NCBI RefSeq assembly: GCF_004123195.1
Contig: NZ_SDLI01000002.1
Coordinates: 62,267-126,266 of the forward strand
Source of the DNA: Ammoniphilus sp. CFH 90114
GTDB taxonomy: Bacteria > Bacillota > Bacilli > Aneurinibacillales > RAOX-1
Direction: 5' to 3'
DNA length: 64,000 nucleotides
A program made the position numbers and the translations under genes. Shown here piece by piece: positions 25,302-33,557 of this stretch (positions are counted from its first letter, which is position 1; every line of letters begins with the position of its first letter). Under the pieces are notes generated by a model. It was given only the letters and a program-made list of their open reading frames with translations. It searched no databases and was not told the origin of the DNA.

Positions 25302-26647
25302 TGAGTGCCATAGCGAAACCAGAACAAAAGCCTGCATGTGAGTCAGATTCTTTAATAATGGCAAATGGTAACGGTTGGTTGGCAAAGTTTAATATGGATG
25401 AAATTATGAACTGTATGCATTGCGGATTTTGTTTACCTGCTTGCCCCACCTACCGGGAAACGGGAATGGAACATGCTAGCCCGCGTGGTCGGATCGCTCT
25501 CATGAAGGGAGTTGCGAAAGAGCAGCTGTCCCTAGACGAAGAATTTGAGAAAAATATGTACCTTTGCCTCGGTTGCCGTGCTTGTGAGACGGCCTGTCCG
25601 GCAGGAGTTCCTTATGGAAGTCTGGTAGAGACGGCGCGAGAAGTAGTTGAAGACGGCAAGAAAAGTAAGGAAAAGCCATCTATTATTCGTACGGTTGTTT
25701 TTGAGCAACTATTTACTAAACCGAAACGAATGAAGCTATTGGGTACTGCATTATGGGCAGCACAGGCTACAGGAATGCAAAAGCTAGCAGATATGACAGG
25801 ATTAATTAATGTTTTGCCTAAACCTATGGCAGAGATGCAAAAAGCAGTAGACACTGTAGCATCACCATGGGAAAGAAAGAAAAGACAGTCAATCATGAAG
25901 GCGGAGAAAGAAACTCGTTTTACAGTTGGATTGTTTACGGGTTGTATTCAAGACGTGATGTTCTATGAAACCAATCAGGCTACAGCTCGTCTCTTACAAA
26001 AAGCAGGCTGTGATGTCGTGTTTGTAGAGAACCAGTCATGCTGCGGTGCGCTTCATGCCCATAGTGGTGAAAAAGACGGGGCCATGGGTTTAGCCAAGCG
26101 AAATATCGAAGCCTTCGAACGGGCGAATGTGGATTTTATTGTGAATAATGCAGGAGGTTGCGGTGCTGCTCTAAAGGAGTATCACCACTGGTTCCACGAT
26201 GATGCAGAATGGAAGGAACGCGCGATGAGTTTCGTGTCGAAGATGCGGGATGCAAATGAACTTTTGAGCGAACTTCCTCAGATTACATTCAGTAAACCGT
26301 TAAATGCAAGAGTCACCTATCAAGATTCCTGCCACTTGGCCCATGGGCAGGGAGTTCGCAATCAACCTCGTCAGTTGATCCGTTGCATTCCAGGAGTAGA
26401 GTATGTGGAGCTGACGAATGCAGACAGTTGTTGTGGGTCTGCGGGAATTTATAATATTACGAATTATGATATGTCCATGCAAATCTTAGACGGAAAGATG
26501 GAACATGTAAAGGAAACAAGAGCTCATTATGTCGTGACCTCAAATCCTGGTTGTCTTCTCCAGATGAAGAACGGAATTATTCGAGCAGGCATGCAAGGAA
26601 AGATGGAAGCCATTCATATCATGGACTTGCTAGACCGCGCCTTATAA
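25301..26647 (+). CDS. glcF: Glycolate oxidase iron-sulphur subunit GlcF
   Basis: This 448-residue protein has two 4Fe-4S motifs, CMHCGFCLPACP at residues 38-49 and CLGCRACETACP at 88-99, followed by two CCG domains with CCGALH near residue 247 and CCGSAG near 377. This is the GlcF/HdrB-like layout. It takes electrons from GlcD and gives them to the quinone pool at the membrane face. The start codon overlaps the glcD stop (TAATG). Confidence 0.92.
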   Translation: MSAIAKPEQKPACESDSLIMANGNGWLAKFNMDEIMNCMHCGFCLPACPTYRETGMEHASPRGRIALMKGVAKEQLSLDEEFEKNMYLCLGCRACETACPAGVPYGSLVETAREVVEDGKKSKEKPSIIRTVVFEQLFTKPKRMKLLGTALWAAQATGMQKLADMTGLINVLPKPMAEMQKAVDTVASPWERKKRQSIMKAEKETRFTVGLFTGCIQDVMFYETNQATARLLQKAGCDVVFVENQSCCGALHAHSGEKDGAMGLAKRNIEAFERANVDFIVNNAGGCGAALKEYHHWFHDDAEWKERAMSFVSKMRDANELLSELPQITFSKPLNARVTYQDSCHLAHGQGVRNQPRQLIRCIPGVEYVELTNADSCCGSAGIYNITNYDMSMQILDGKMEHVKETRAHYVVTSNPGCLLQMKNGIIRAGMQGKMEAIHIMDLLDRAL

Positions 26648-26648
26648 T

Positions 26649-26664
26649 CATCAGATATCTGATG
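26649..26664. promoter_or_regulatory. GntR-type operator copy 3, perfect palindrome
   Basis: CATCAGATATCTGATG is a perfect 16-base palindrome made of two CATCAGAT half-sites. It is two bases after the glcF stop codon and upstream of TATGAT/TATAAT at 26681-26691, so it overlaps the -35 region of the next gntR gene and suggests autoregulation. Confidence 0.7.
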
Positions 26665-26724
26665 GGAAAATCTAAACTTGTATGATATAATTCTCCTCAA
26701 ATGACTCAAACATTGAGGTGTCTT

Positions 26725-27426
26725 ATGAAACCGCAGTTTAAAGTGCGTAAAACCTACGAAGAGGTTGCTGATTATTTACGCGATCAGATCATCTCAGGTG
26801 TCTATCAATCTGGTGAACGGTTGCCATCCTTAAGAGAGTTAGGAGAAATTCTCGGTGTTGGACAATCTACTATACGTGAAGCCATCGGCTCCTTAAAGAC
26901 CATGGGTTTAGTTACCATTCGTCAAGGAGAAGGAACCTTTGTAACCCGTTTTGAACCTGAAGAGTTAAAGATGACATTAGAGTCCATTAGACCTGTAACA
27001 AAGCAGGATATTCGTTCACTATATGAAGTGCGTAAAGTTATTGAAACCGGAATTGTGCGTCTTGCAGCCGAAAGAAGAACAGTAGATGACTTACGCTTAA
27101 TTGGGGAAGCGCTTGACAAGATGGAAGAAGCACATCATGGGAACTTGCGGGAGCAGGGTGATGAGGCGGACTGGAGCTTTCATTTTGCCATTGCTCAAGC
27201 CTCCCATAATGAAATGCTAGTTTCGGTTATGCACTCCATATCAGAGATGATGGAGAGAACGATGAAGGCGTCTCGCCAGAAACTATACGAGATTGAGGGT
27301 GTAGGCGAGAAGCTGCTAGATGATCATCGCAACATCTATGAGGCGATCCGTCTCCAGAACATTAATCAAGCACAAGAAGCCATGCTCAGGCATTTGCAAG
27401 GTGTTGAAGAGTTTATGCTTAAGTAA
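26725..27426 (+). CDS. Second GntR/FadR-family regulator (LutR-like)
   Basis: The 233-residue protein has a winged helix (residues about 6-70; LGEILGVGQSTIREAIGSLKTMGLV, wing RQGEGTFV) and an FCD domain (about 85-225). ATG 26725 is chosen because GAGGTG lies four bases before it; the ATG at 26701 has no ribosome binding site and follows the -10 box too closely. It sits between glcDF and lutABC and has an operator palindrome at its own promoter. A LutR-like role, with lactate or glycolate as effector, is inferred from the location. Confidence 0.85.
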   Translation: MKPQFKVRKTYEEVADYLRDQIISGVYQSGERLPSLRELGEILGVGQSTIREAIGSLKTMGLVTIRQGEGTFVTRFEPEELKMTLESIRPVTKQDIRSLYEVRKVIETGIVRLAAERRTVDDLRLIGEALDKMEEAHHGNLREQGDEADWSFHFAIAQASHNEMLVSVMHSISEMMERTMKASRQKLYEIEGVGEKLLDDHRNIYEAIRLQNINQAQEAMLRHLQGVEEFMLK

Positions 27427-27435
27427 TCTTAAAGA

Positions 27436-27476
27436 TTAAGTCCGAGGTCATTTTTTTGTACCTCGGGCTTTTTACA
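27436..27476 (+). terminator. Terminator after the second gntR
   Basis: AGTCCGAGGT / ACCTCGGGCT stem followed by TTTTTAC. Confidence 0.82.
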
Positions 27477-27550
27477 ATTTTGTTCGGATTTTTCCATTTG
27501 AAAAACTCTGTTCAACCTTTTAAATATGAAGTATACTTACCTACAAAAGA

Positions 27551-27563
27551 CATCTGATGACCT
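27551..27563 (+). promoter_or_regulatory. GntR-type operator copy 4 (lutA)
   Basis: CATCTGATGACCT lies 14 bases after TATACT (27532-27537), the likely -10 box of the lut operon, so it covers the early transcribed region like the lldP and glcD copies. Confidence 0.7.
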
Positions 27564-27608
27564 GAGGGGCAGAAGATGATATGGGCAGAAAAGAGGGAGG
27601 GTCAATCA

Positions 27609-28343
27609 ATGAAAGTTTCCCTGTTTATTACTTGTTTAGTAGATGGAATATATCCCGGGGTCGGAGAGGCCATGACAAAAATCCTTTCACAACACGGAAT
27701 AAAGCTCTGTTTTCCGGAGGTTCAAACCTGCTGCGGACAACCGGCTTTTAACAGTGGTTATTGGGAAGATGCACGCGGAGCAGCGGTAACCTTATTGGAT
27801 GCTTTTGAAGATAGCGACTTTGTCGTTTCTCCGTCAGGCTCTTGTGTAGGGATGATTCATCATAACTACGAGAAGCTCTTTGAGAATGACCTTGTTCAGC
27901 TGAAAAGAGCCAAGCAGTTTATTGAAAAGACATATGAATTCTCTCAATTCCTTGTGCAAGTCCTTGGTGTGAAAGACTTGGGCGCCTACTTTCCTCATAA
28001 AGTTACCTACCACCCTTCCTGTCACGGGACACGCTTATTAGGAGTTAAGAGTGAGCCTTTAGAGCTTTTACAACACGTAAGAGGGCTGGAATTGGTACCG
28101 CTACCATCGGGAGAGGATTGTTGTGGGTTCGGGGGAACCTTTGCCGTAAAAATGTCGGATATCTCTGGTGCTATGGTAGAAGAGAAGGCCCAACATGTTC
28201 TTGAAACTGAAGCTGAAGTATTAGTCGGAATGGATATGGGATGCTTGATGAATATTGGAGGGCACCTTCACTATAAAGGAAAACCGGTTCGCGTCATGCA
28301 TCTTATTGAACTTTTGTATGAAGGGGTGAAAGCCAAGGTATGA
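27609..28343 (+). CDS. lutA: Lactate utilization protein A (LutA)
   Basis: The 244-residue protein consists of two CCG domains (CCGQPAFNSG at residue 41 and CCGFGGTFAVK near 171), the cysteine-rich fold of heterodisulfide reductase-type redox proteins. With LutB and LutC it oxidises L-lactate to pyruvate. ATG 27609 is chosen behind GAGGGAGGG; an upstream in-frame ATG at 27576 is not conserved and lies close to the operator. The last four bases overlap lutB. Confidence 0.93.
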   Translation: MKVSLFITCLVDGIYPGVGEAMTKILSQHGIKLCFPEVQTCCGQPAFNSGYWEDARGAAVTLLDAFEDSDFVVSPSGSCVGMIHHNYEKLFENDLVQLKRAKQFIEKTYEFSQFLVQVLGVKDLGAYFPHKVTYHPSCHGTRLLGVKSEPLELLQHVRGLELVPLPSGEDCCGFGGTFAVKMSDISGAMVEEKAQHVLETEAEVLVGMDMGCLMNIGGHLHYKGKPVRVMHLIELLYEGVKAKV

Positions 28344-29848
28344 GCACATCCGGACTAAACAGCGTTGTAGATCGTGCGAAAGTGGCGTTGAATGACCAAT
28401 TTCTGCGTAATGCGGTTAAGTTTACGACAGAAAAGCTTCGAGCAGGACGTAAAAATGCGTCTGAAGAGCAAGGGAATTGGGACAAGTGGCGTGAACGAGG
28501 ACGACAAATCCGGTTACACACCATTGCTCACCTGGATTATTACCTAACCCAATTCATTGAGAATGCTAGAGCTCAAGGAACACACATCCATTTTGCCTCA
28601 ACAAGCGAAGAAGCTGTTGAGATTGCCATGAAGATAGCCGAAGCGAAACAGGCCCAATCCGTTGTGAAGTCAAAATCTATGGTTTCAGAGGAAATCCATA
28701 TGAACCAGGCTCTCGAGGATGCGGGGATCGAAGCGGTAGAGACAGACTTGGGCGAATATATTATCCAACTAGCAGGAGAAACCCCTTCTCATATCATCAT
28801 TCCAGCTATCCACAAAAATAAGCAGCAAGTTGCGGACTTGTTCTCCAAGGAAGCAGGAAAACAGCTTCCAGCTGATACCTCCGTACTAGCGGGTTTCGCT
28901 CGAGCTAAGCTGCGGGAGAAGTTCTTAGAAGCCGATATAGGGATGACGGGTTGTAATTTTGCGATTGCTGAAACAGGTTCTATATCCCTTTTTTCTAATG
29001 AAGGCAATGCTCGTATGGTTAGCACGGTTCCGAAGACACAGATTACCTTTATGGGAATGGAGCGAATCATTCCAACCTTAGATGATCTTGAAGTGATGGC
29101 CACCCTCTTGCCTCGCTCCGCTACAGGGCAGAAGCTAACCGTTTATATGTCTGTCATAACGGGACCGAGACGATCTGAAGATAGTGATGGTCCGGAAGAA
29201 ATGCATATCATTATTCTAGATAACGGGAGATCCTTACAGCTTGGTGATCCAGAGTTTCAGGAGTTGCTCAATTGTATACGCTGCGGAGCTTGTTTGAATG
29301 CTTGTCCGGTTTATCGCCATATAGGCGGGCACTCTTATGGAAAAGTATATAGTGGCCCCATCGGAGCCGTCTTAACTCCCGCGCTTAATGGGAATGTCGC
29401 GGAGTGGGATGATATTGCCAATGCTTCGAGCTTGTGTGGCGCTTGTTGGGAAGCTTGTCCCGTACAAATTCCGTTACATGACATGCTCGTTTATCTAAGA
29501 AGAAAAAAAGCAGAACAAGGATATTCACCCGCTTCCGAGAGAGCCGCATTTAAAGGGTTTCGTTATGTCATGTCTAATCATAAAAGATACCATCTATCGC
29601 TGAAGGTAGGAAGTATCGGACAATTGCCTCTCGTCAACCAAGGGATGATTAAGTCAAAGGTAGGGCCACTTAAAGGTTGGACATCTCAGCGGTATGCACC
29701 TAGCTTGGCTAAGCAGTCATTTAGAGATTCCTGGAAAGCTTTAGATCTTGATGTTCAAGCTGAGCTTCAAGAAATGGACCCGCAGGTAAAGAAAAGAATG
29801 CAAGAGATTCTAGCCTCAAGGGGAAAGGGAGGAAAACACAATGGCTAA
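28340..29848 (+). CDS. lutB: Lactate utilization iron-sulphur protein B (LutB)
   Basis: This 502-residue protein has an N-terminal LUD domain (residues about 60-290) and a C-terminal ferredoxin region with CIRCGACLNACP at about 312-323 and CGACWEACP near 366. That is the LutB layout. It passes electrons from lactate oxidation. Its ATG overlaps the lutA end (ATGAG with TGA) and its own end overlaps lutC by eight bases, so the three lut genes are translationally coupled. Confidence 0.93.
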   Translation: MSTSGLNSVVDRAKVALNDQFLRNAVKFTTEKLRAGRKNASEEQGNWDKWRERGRQIRLHTIAHLDYYLTQFIENARAQGTHIHFASTSEEAVEIAMKIAEAKQAQSVVKSKSMVSEEIHMNQALEDAGIEAVETDLGEYIIQLAGETPSHIIIPAIHKNKQQVADLFSKEAGKQLPADTSVLAGFARAKLREKFLEADIGMTGCNFAIAETGSISLFSNEGNARMVSTVPKTQITFMGMERIIPTLDDLEVMATLLPRSATGQKLTVYMSVITGPRRSEDSDGPEEMHIIILDNGRSLQLGDPEFQELLNCIRCGACLNACPVYRHIGGHSYGKVYSGPIGAVLTPALNGNVAEWDDIANASSLCGACWEACPVQIPLHDMLVYLRRKKAEQGYSPASERAAFKGFRYVMSNHKRYHLSLKVGSIGQLPLVNQGMIKSKVGPLKGWTSQRYAPSLAKQSFRDSWKALDLDVQAELQEMDPQVKKRMQEILASRGKGGKHNG

Positions 29849-30560
29849 TCCGGATTACCTAGTTGAACTCGAGAAGGAATCGAAGAGAAGACAAGCTGAG
29901 TTCATCAATCATATTGCTAAGCGACTAGGTAGGGATCAGACTACGAAGCCACCCGAGCACCCTTTTCGAGGGGCACCGGAGTTTTGGAAAGAGTACAATC
30001 TTTCGCTTGAAGAGAAAGTTCAACTTTTTATGGAAAACTGGGAAAAGGTAGGCGGAGAAGTGACACGCGTCTCTACGATGGAGGAGGCGGGTTCCTATAT
30101 TCATCACGTGATCCGTACAATGGAAGCAAAGTATCTCCTCTGTTTTGATCAGGAAGAGTTGAAGGATCTTTCTCTTGAATCAGCTCGTTCCAATGTAGAA
30201 GTTACGTTCTGGAATCCAGATCAAGAAGATCTATTAAATAAAGCCGCAGGGGCAGATATTGGAATTGGGGTTGTGGATTTTGCCATCGCTCACACAGGAA
30301 CAGTTCTTGCTATGTCTAGCCCGTTCAAGGGAAGAGCCATTAGTCTTCTGCCGACTGCCTTTATGGCTATCATTAAGGCTGATCGTTTAAGAACGCGTCT
30401 TGGAGAAGTTTTAAAAGAAGTAAGTTATAGAAATGACGATGGAGCTATGCCAGCGGGAGTGCATTTTGTAACGGGTCCAAGTCGTTCGGCTGACATAGAG
30501 AATGATTTAACCATCGGAGTACATGGCCCAGGGGTAATGTATGCCGTAATTGTAGGGTAA
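29841..30560 (+). CDS. lutC: Lactate utilization protein C (LutC)
   Basis: The 239-residue protein contains a LUD domain (AAGADIGIGVVDFAIAHTGT near residue 135, then VTGPSRSADIENDLTIGVHG at the end, the conserved LUD signature). It is the third component of the L-lactate dehydrogenase system described for B. subtilis. The ATG follows GGGAAAGGGAGG inside the end of lutB. Confidence 0.93.
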   Translation: MANPDYLVELEKESKRRQAEFINHIAKRLGRDQTTKPPEHPFRGAPEFWKEYNLSLEEKVQLFMENWEKVGGEVTRVSTMEEAGSYIHHVIRTMEAKYLLCFDQEELKDLSLESARSNVEVTFWNPDQEDLLNKAAGADIGIGVVDFAIAHTGTVLAMSSPFKGRAISLLPTAFMAIIKADRLRTRLGEVLKEVSYRNDDGAMPAGVHFVTGPSRSADIENDLTIGVHGPGVMYAVIVG

Positions 30561-30564
30561 AAGT

Positions 30565-30617
30565 GAAGGGCTAATGTCTAGTCGTATTGAAGTTGACTAG
30601 GCGTTAGCCCTTTTTTC
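30565..30617 (+). terminator. Terminator after the lut operon
   Basis: A long hairpin, AAGGGCTAATG...TAGTC with GACTAGGCGTTAGCCCTT, followed by TTTTTT. Confidence 0.9.
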
Positions 30618-30619
30618 GT

Positions 30620-31813
30620 TTACTTGATTCCTGCTGCCAGTCGAACGGCTTCTTGATGTCGCGGGTCTACTTGGGCATCCTTATGACGTAAACTATTGAG
30701 GAAGTGTACGTCCGCATGGCCAGCAAAGTTATTGTCCGTAATGTACTGAATATCATGAGGCATCGAGCTCATGGAGGCAGCTAAACGACGTCCATTCACC
30801 TCAAGAAGAACCGGGCGAACCGACCAGGAATAGTTTCCTCCCCAGACAGCCTTCATGATCTCGGCGTCTCTTGATGTAAGTGGTTCACAATCAGCATGGA
30901 AGGCTCCGATGGTACGTTTAATATTCCAGGTTTGCCCTGTAGCGATATCGACGACCCTCGCCGTAGCCCCAATAGGAAATACATATTGAGCCTCCGTTGA
31001 CCAGTCCAACAGCTCACCGGATTGAGGACTAGAAACAGGCTTAACAGGTACATGGTGAATCGCTACTTTTACTTTTTGGCCTATGGATAGCATACTCTTT
31101 TCAGTCATATTGTTCAGTTGAAGAAACTCGGAGAAAGGGATGCCGTACTTTAAGGATATGGTCCAGCCGGTCTCTCCACTTTGTACAGTGTGAGTTTGAT
31201 ATTCAACCCAAGGGACTTGCTTGTCCACGGGTGATGGTAAGGGAGTGGGCTGAACAGCTTGTGATCCGGGATCTGGTATTTTTAATGTTTGTCCAACCTC
31301 TATGTAATCATTGCTAAGCTTATTGACTTGTTTAATGGCTTCAACTGTTGTATTGGTAGACTGGGCAATTTTCCAGAGCATATCTCCAGGCTTAACAAGA
31401 TAGGTTGAGCTATCCAGCGTTGGAGCTGTAACAATGGGTGTACTCCCTTCGGGGATTTGTATCTTTTGTCCAATGAGAAGATTACTTGAGTTTAATTGAT
31501 TTAATGTTGTAAGTTGTTCTATCGTCGTTTTATAGCGTTGGGCGAGCAGAAAGAGCGTATCACCGGCTTGAACGGTGTAGGTAAATGATTTAGGGGGAAT
31601 GGTTAAAGTATGACCGATCCAGATCTCGTCACTCGTAAGACGATTTGCTGTTTTTAACTGATCTACTGTAATACCATACTGTTGAGAGATTAAAAACAAA
31701 CTGTCTCCACGCTGTACGGTATAGTTTTGTGCATAAGCTGCCTGTGTGCTGCTTAGAAGCAGTGTAGCTAGCATACCTTGTCCAACCCATCTTTTCCATC
31801 GCTGTCTTGTCAT
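30620..31813 (-). CDS. Exported protein with four LysM domains
   Basis: The protein has 397 residues. Residues 1-28 are a signal peptide ending AYAQ. Four LysM repeats follow (YTVQRGDSLFLISQ, YTVQAGDTLFLLAQ, YLVKPGDMLWKIAQ, HTVQSGETGWTISL), each about 45 residues and each closing with an IGxxLxIP-type strand, so it binds peptidoglycan. The C-terminal 130 residues (NIKRTIGAFHADCEPL, MPHDIQYITDNNFAGHADVHFLNS) form a domain that I have seen in other LysM proteins of Bacillales but cannot name; its His and Asp residues could form a metal site. ATG 31813 is chosen because it opens the signal peptide; an in-frame GTG or other start 40 codons upstream adds a sequence that overlaps the terminator of the next gene. 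Confidence 0.85.
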   Translation of the reverse strand: MTRQRWKRWVGQGMLATLLLSSTQAAYAQNYTVQRGDSLFLISQQYGITVDQLKTANRLTSDEIWIGHTLTIPPKSFTYTVQAGDTLFLLAQRYKTTIEQLTTLNQLNSSNLLIGQKIQIPEGSTPIVTAPTLDSSTYLVKPGDMLWKIAQSTNTTVEAIKQVNKLSNDYIEVGQTLKIPDPGSQAVQPTPLPSPVDKQVPWVEYQTHTVQSGETGWTISLKYGIPFSEFLQLNNMTEKSMLSIGQKVKVAIHHVPVKPVSSPQSGELLDWSTEAQYVFPIGATARVVDIATGQTWNIKRTIGAFHADCEPLTSRDAEIMKAVWGGNYSWSVRPVLLEVNGRRLAASMSSMPHDIQYITDNNFAGHADVHFLNSLRHKDAQVDPRHQEAVRLAAGIK

Positions 31814-31916
31814 GATGTATAGGCCCCTTTCTATCCAGCAACATGTAGAGTAAGAAATTCTTACCTCTATTGTACTTGGGGAAGGAGTTGGTATCATTGG
31901 ATAAATAATGGAAGTA

Positions 31917-31958
31917 AAAAAGACGTTACTCACAATTCGGGAGCAACGCCTCTGTTAT
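31917..31958 (-). terminator. Terminator after the small coiled-coil gene
   Basis: On the minus strand GGCGTTGCTC / GAGTAACGTC (two G-U pairs) is followed by TTTTTT. Confidence 0.75.
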
Positions 31959-31973
31959 ATAACGAAAAAAATA

Positions 31974-32132
31974 CTATCTCATTTGTTTATTGTATAGTTC
32001 CATAAGATAAATATCGCTGTCTAAGTGTTCGAAGCCTTCTTCCTGTTGGTTAAGCTTCTTTATTTGAGATTGTAATGATTGAATCTGTTCCTCTAGTTGC
32101 TTAAGTACTTCCACATTCACTGTTACTGTCAT
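31974..32132 (-). CDS. Small coiled-coil protein, 52 residues
   Basis: The short ORF begins at ATG 32132 behind GGAGGG with a seven-base gap and ends just before a clear terminator, so it is a complete transcription unit. The product (VEVLKQLEEQIQSLQSQIKK, then NQQEEGFEHLDSD) is a Gln/Glu/Lys-rich helix with heptad-like leucines and probably forms a dimeric coiled coil. I do not recognise the family. Confidence 0.7.
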   Translation of the reverse strand: MTVTVNVEVLKQLEEQIQSLQSQIKKLNQQEEGFEHLDSDIYLMELYNKQMR

Positions 32133-32401
32133 GATTGAACCCTCCAGCTGTTCTTTATGATTTCTCTTTATTGCTTCACCGCGTTATGGTGCATATAAAT
32201 ATATAATTTATTGATAATTCTAACAAGGGGAAAGTCGTTTGTAAATAGGTTTTCAGAATTTTAGAAAACAGAGAGGTAGGTAAGTGAGTTGTAGTTGTAT
32301 GCGTTGGTTTGGATAAGTTATAATGTGAGTTAGCTTTTTCTTCCATAGTATGGGGAAATAATAAGGTCAAGCGACGATAAGCTGAAATGAAGGAGGTGCC
32401 T

Positions 32402-33547
32402 ATGATTTATTTCGATAATGGGGCTACGACAGCCCCTCATCCGGAAGTCGTGGAAACGATGAGATCGGTTTTGCAAAACTATTACGGAAATCCATCTTCA
32501 CTTCACCATCTAGGTGTTGAGTCAGAAAAAATATTAAACCAATCCCGTCAGTTAGCAGCTAAATTCTTAGGGGTGCAGCCAGGGGAAGTTGTGTTTACCT
32601 CGGGTGCAACTGAAAGTAATAACATGGCAATTAAAGGGATTGCCTTTCGATATCAGAATCGAGGAAAGCATATTGTGACAACGGCTATCGAGCATCCCGC
32701 TGTCTATGATGTATGCAAGCAATTAGAAGAATTTGGTTTTGAATTAACGGTACTCCCAGTAAATCAAGAGGGAGTGGTGAATCTTGAAGACTTAGAATCG
32801 GCAATTCGTTCTGATACGGTATTAGTTTCTGTGATGCATGTCAATAACGAAGTCGGGAGTGTTCAGCCTCTAGCGGAAATCGGAAGAATACTGAAAAAAT
32901 ACCCGAAGCTGTTTTTTCATGTAGATGCTGTGCAAGGATTTGGCAAACTTCCCGTAGATCCTAGAGGCTGGGGAGCGGATCTTGTCTCCTTATCCGCACA
33001 TAAATTTCATGGTCCCAAGGGAACGGGACTGCTTTATGTTCGAAAGGGAGTTGACCTCTATCCTCTCATGGTTGGAGGAGGACAAGAGGGAGGGCTTCGT
33101 TCGGGTACGGAAAACTTGGCAGGAATTGTTGGAATGGTTAAAGCAATGCGACTCGCTAAAGAATCTATGGAGTCTAACTCGCAAGCTCTTTTGGCTATGC
33201 GCGATCGGCTCTGGGAGAGCTTGAATGAGTGGGAAGGATGCTTTATGAACACGCCTCGCATTGGAGCGCCTCATATAGTCAATATTTCATTGCCAGGGTT
33301 AAAATCTGAGGTCATCCTTCATGCGCTCGAAGATCAGTTTGTCTATGTATCTACGAAGTCTGCCTGTTCTTCTAAAATTGACCGCCCAAGTCGAGTGCTC
33401 ATGGCCATGAATCTAGGAGAAGCAAGAGCGAGCAGTAGTCTTCGGCTTAGCCTATCTTATATGAACACGATGTCAGAAGTTGAGAAGTTTCTTATGATCT
33501 TCCATGATGTAGTACCACGTTTGAAAAAGATGCTAAAGGTAACCTAA
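32402..33547 (+). CDS. nifZ: Cysteine desulfurase (IscS/NifS family)
   Basis: The PLP enzyme of 381 residues takes sulphur from cysteine. It opens MIYFDNGATT, has TSGATESNN near residue 70, the PLP-binding lysine in LSAHKFHGPKGTG near residue 203 (SxHK), and the active-site Cys in STKSACSSK near residue 325. The start ATG 32402 follows AAGGAGGTGCCT; an ATG five codons upstream overlaps that ribosome binding site. It lies ten bases before thiI, as in B. subtilis where NifZ supplies sulphur to ThiI for 4-thiouridine in tRNA. Confidence 0.92.
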   Translation: MIYFDNGATTAPHPEVVETMRSVLQNYYGNPSSLHHLGVESEKILNQSRQLAAKFLGVQPGEVVFTSGATESNNMAIKGIAFRYQNRGKHIVTTAIEHPAVYDVCKQLEEFGFELTVLPVNQEGVVNLEDLESAIRSDTVLVSVMHVNNEVGSVQPLAEIGRILKKYPKLFFHVDAVQGFGKLPVDPRGWGADLVSLSAHKFHGPKGTGLLYVRKGVDLYPLMVGGGQEGGLRSGTENLAGIVGMVKAMRLAKESMESNSQALLAMRDRLWESLNEWEGCFMNTPRIGAPHIVNISLPGLKSEVILHALEDQFVYVSTKSACSSKIDRPSRVLMAMNLGEARASSSLRLSLSYMNTMSEVEKFLMIFHDVVPRLKKMLKVT

Positions 33548-33557
33548 AGGAGTTCTT

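Noticed and set aside
31814-31933. 40-codon N-terminal extension of the LysM protein
   Set aside because: It precedes a good signal peptide and overlaps the terminator of the neighbouring small gene.
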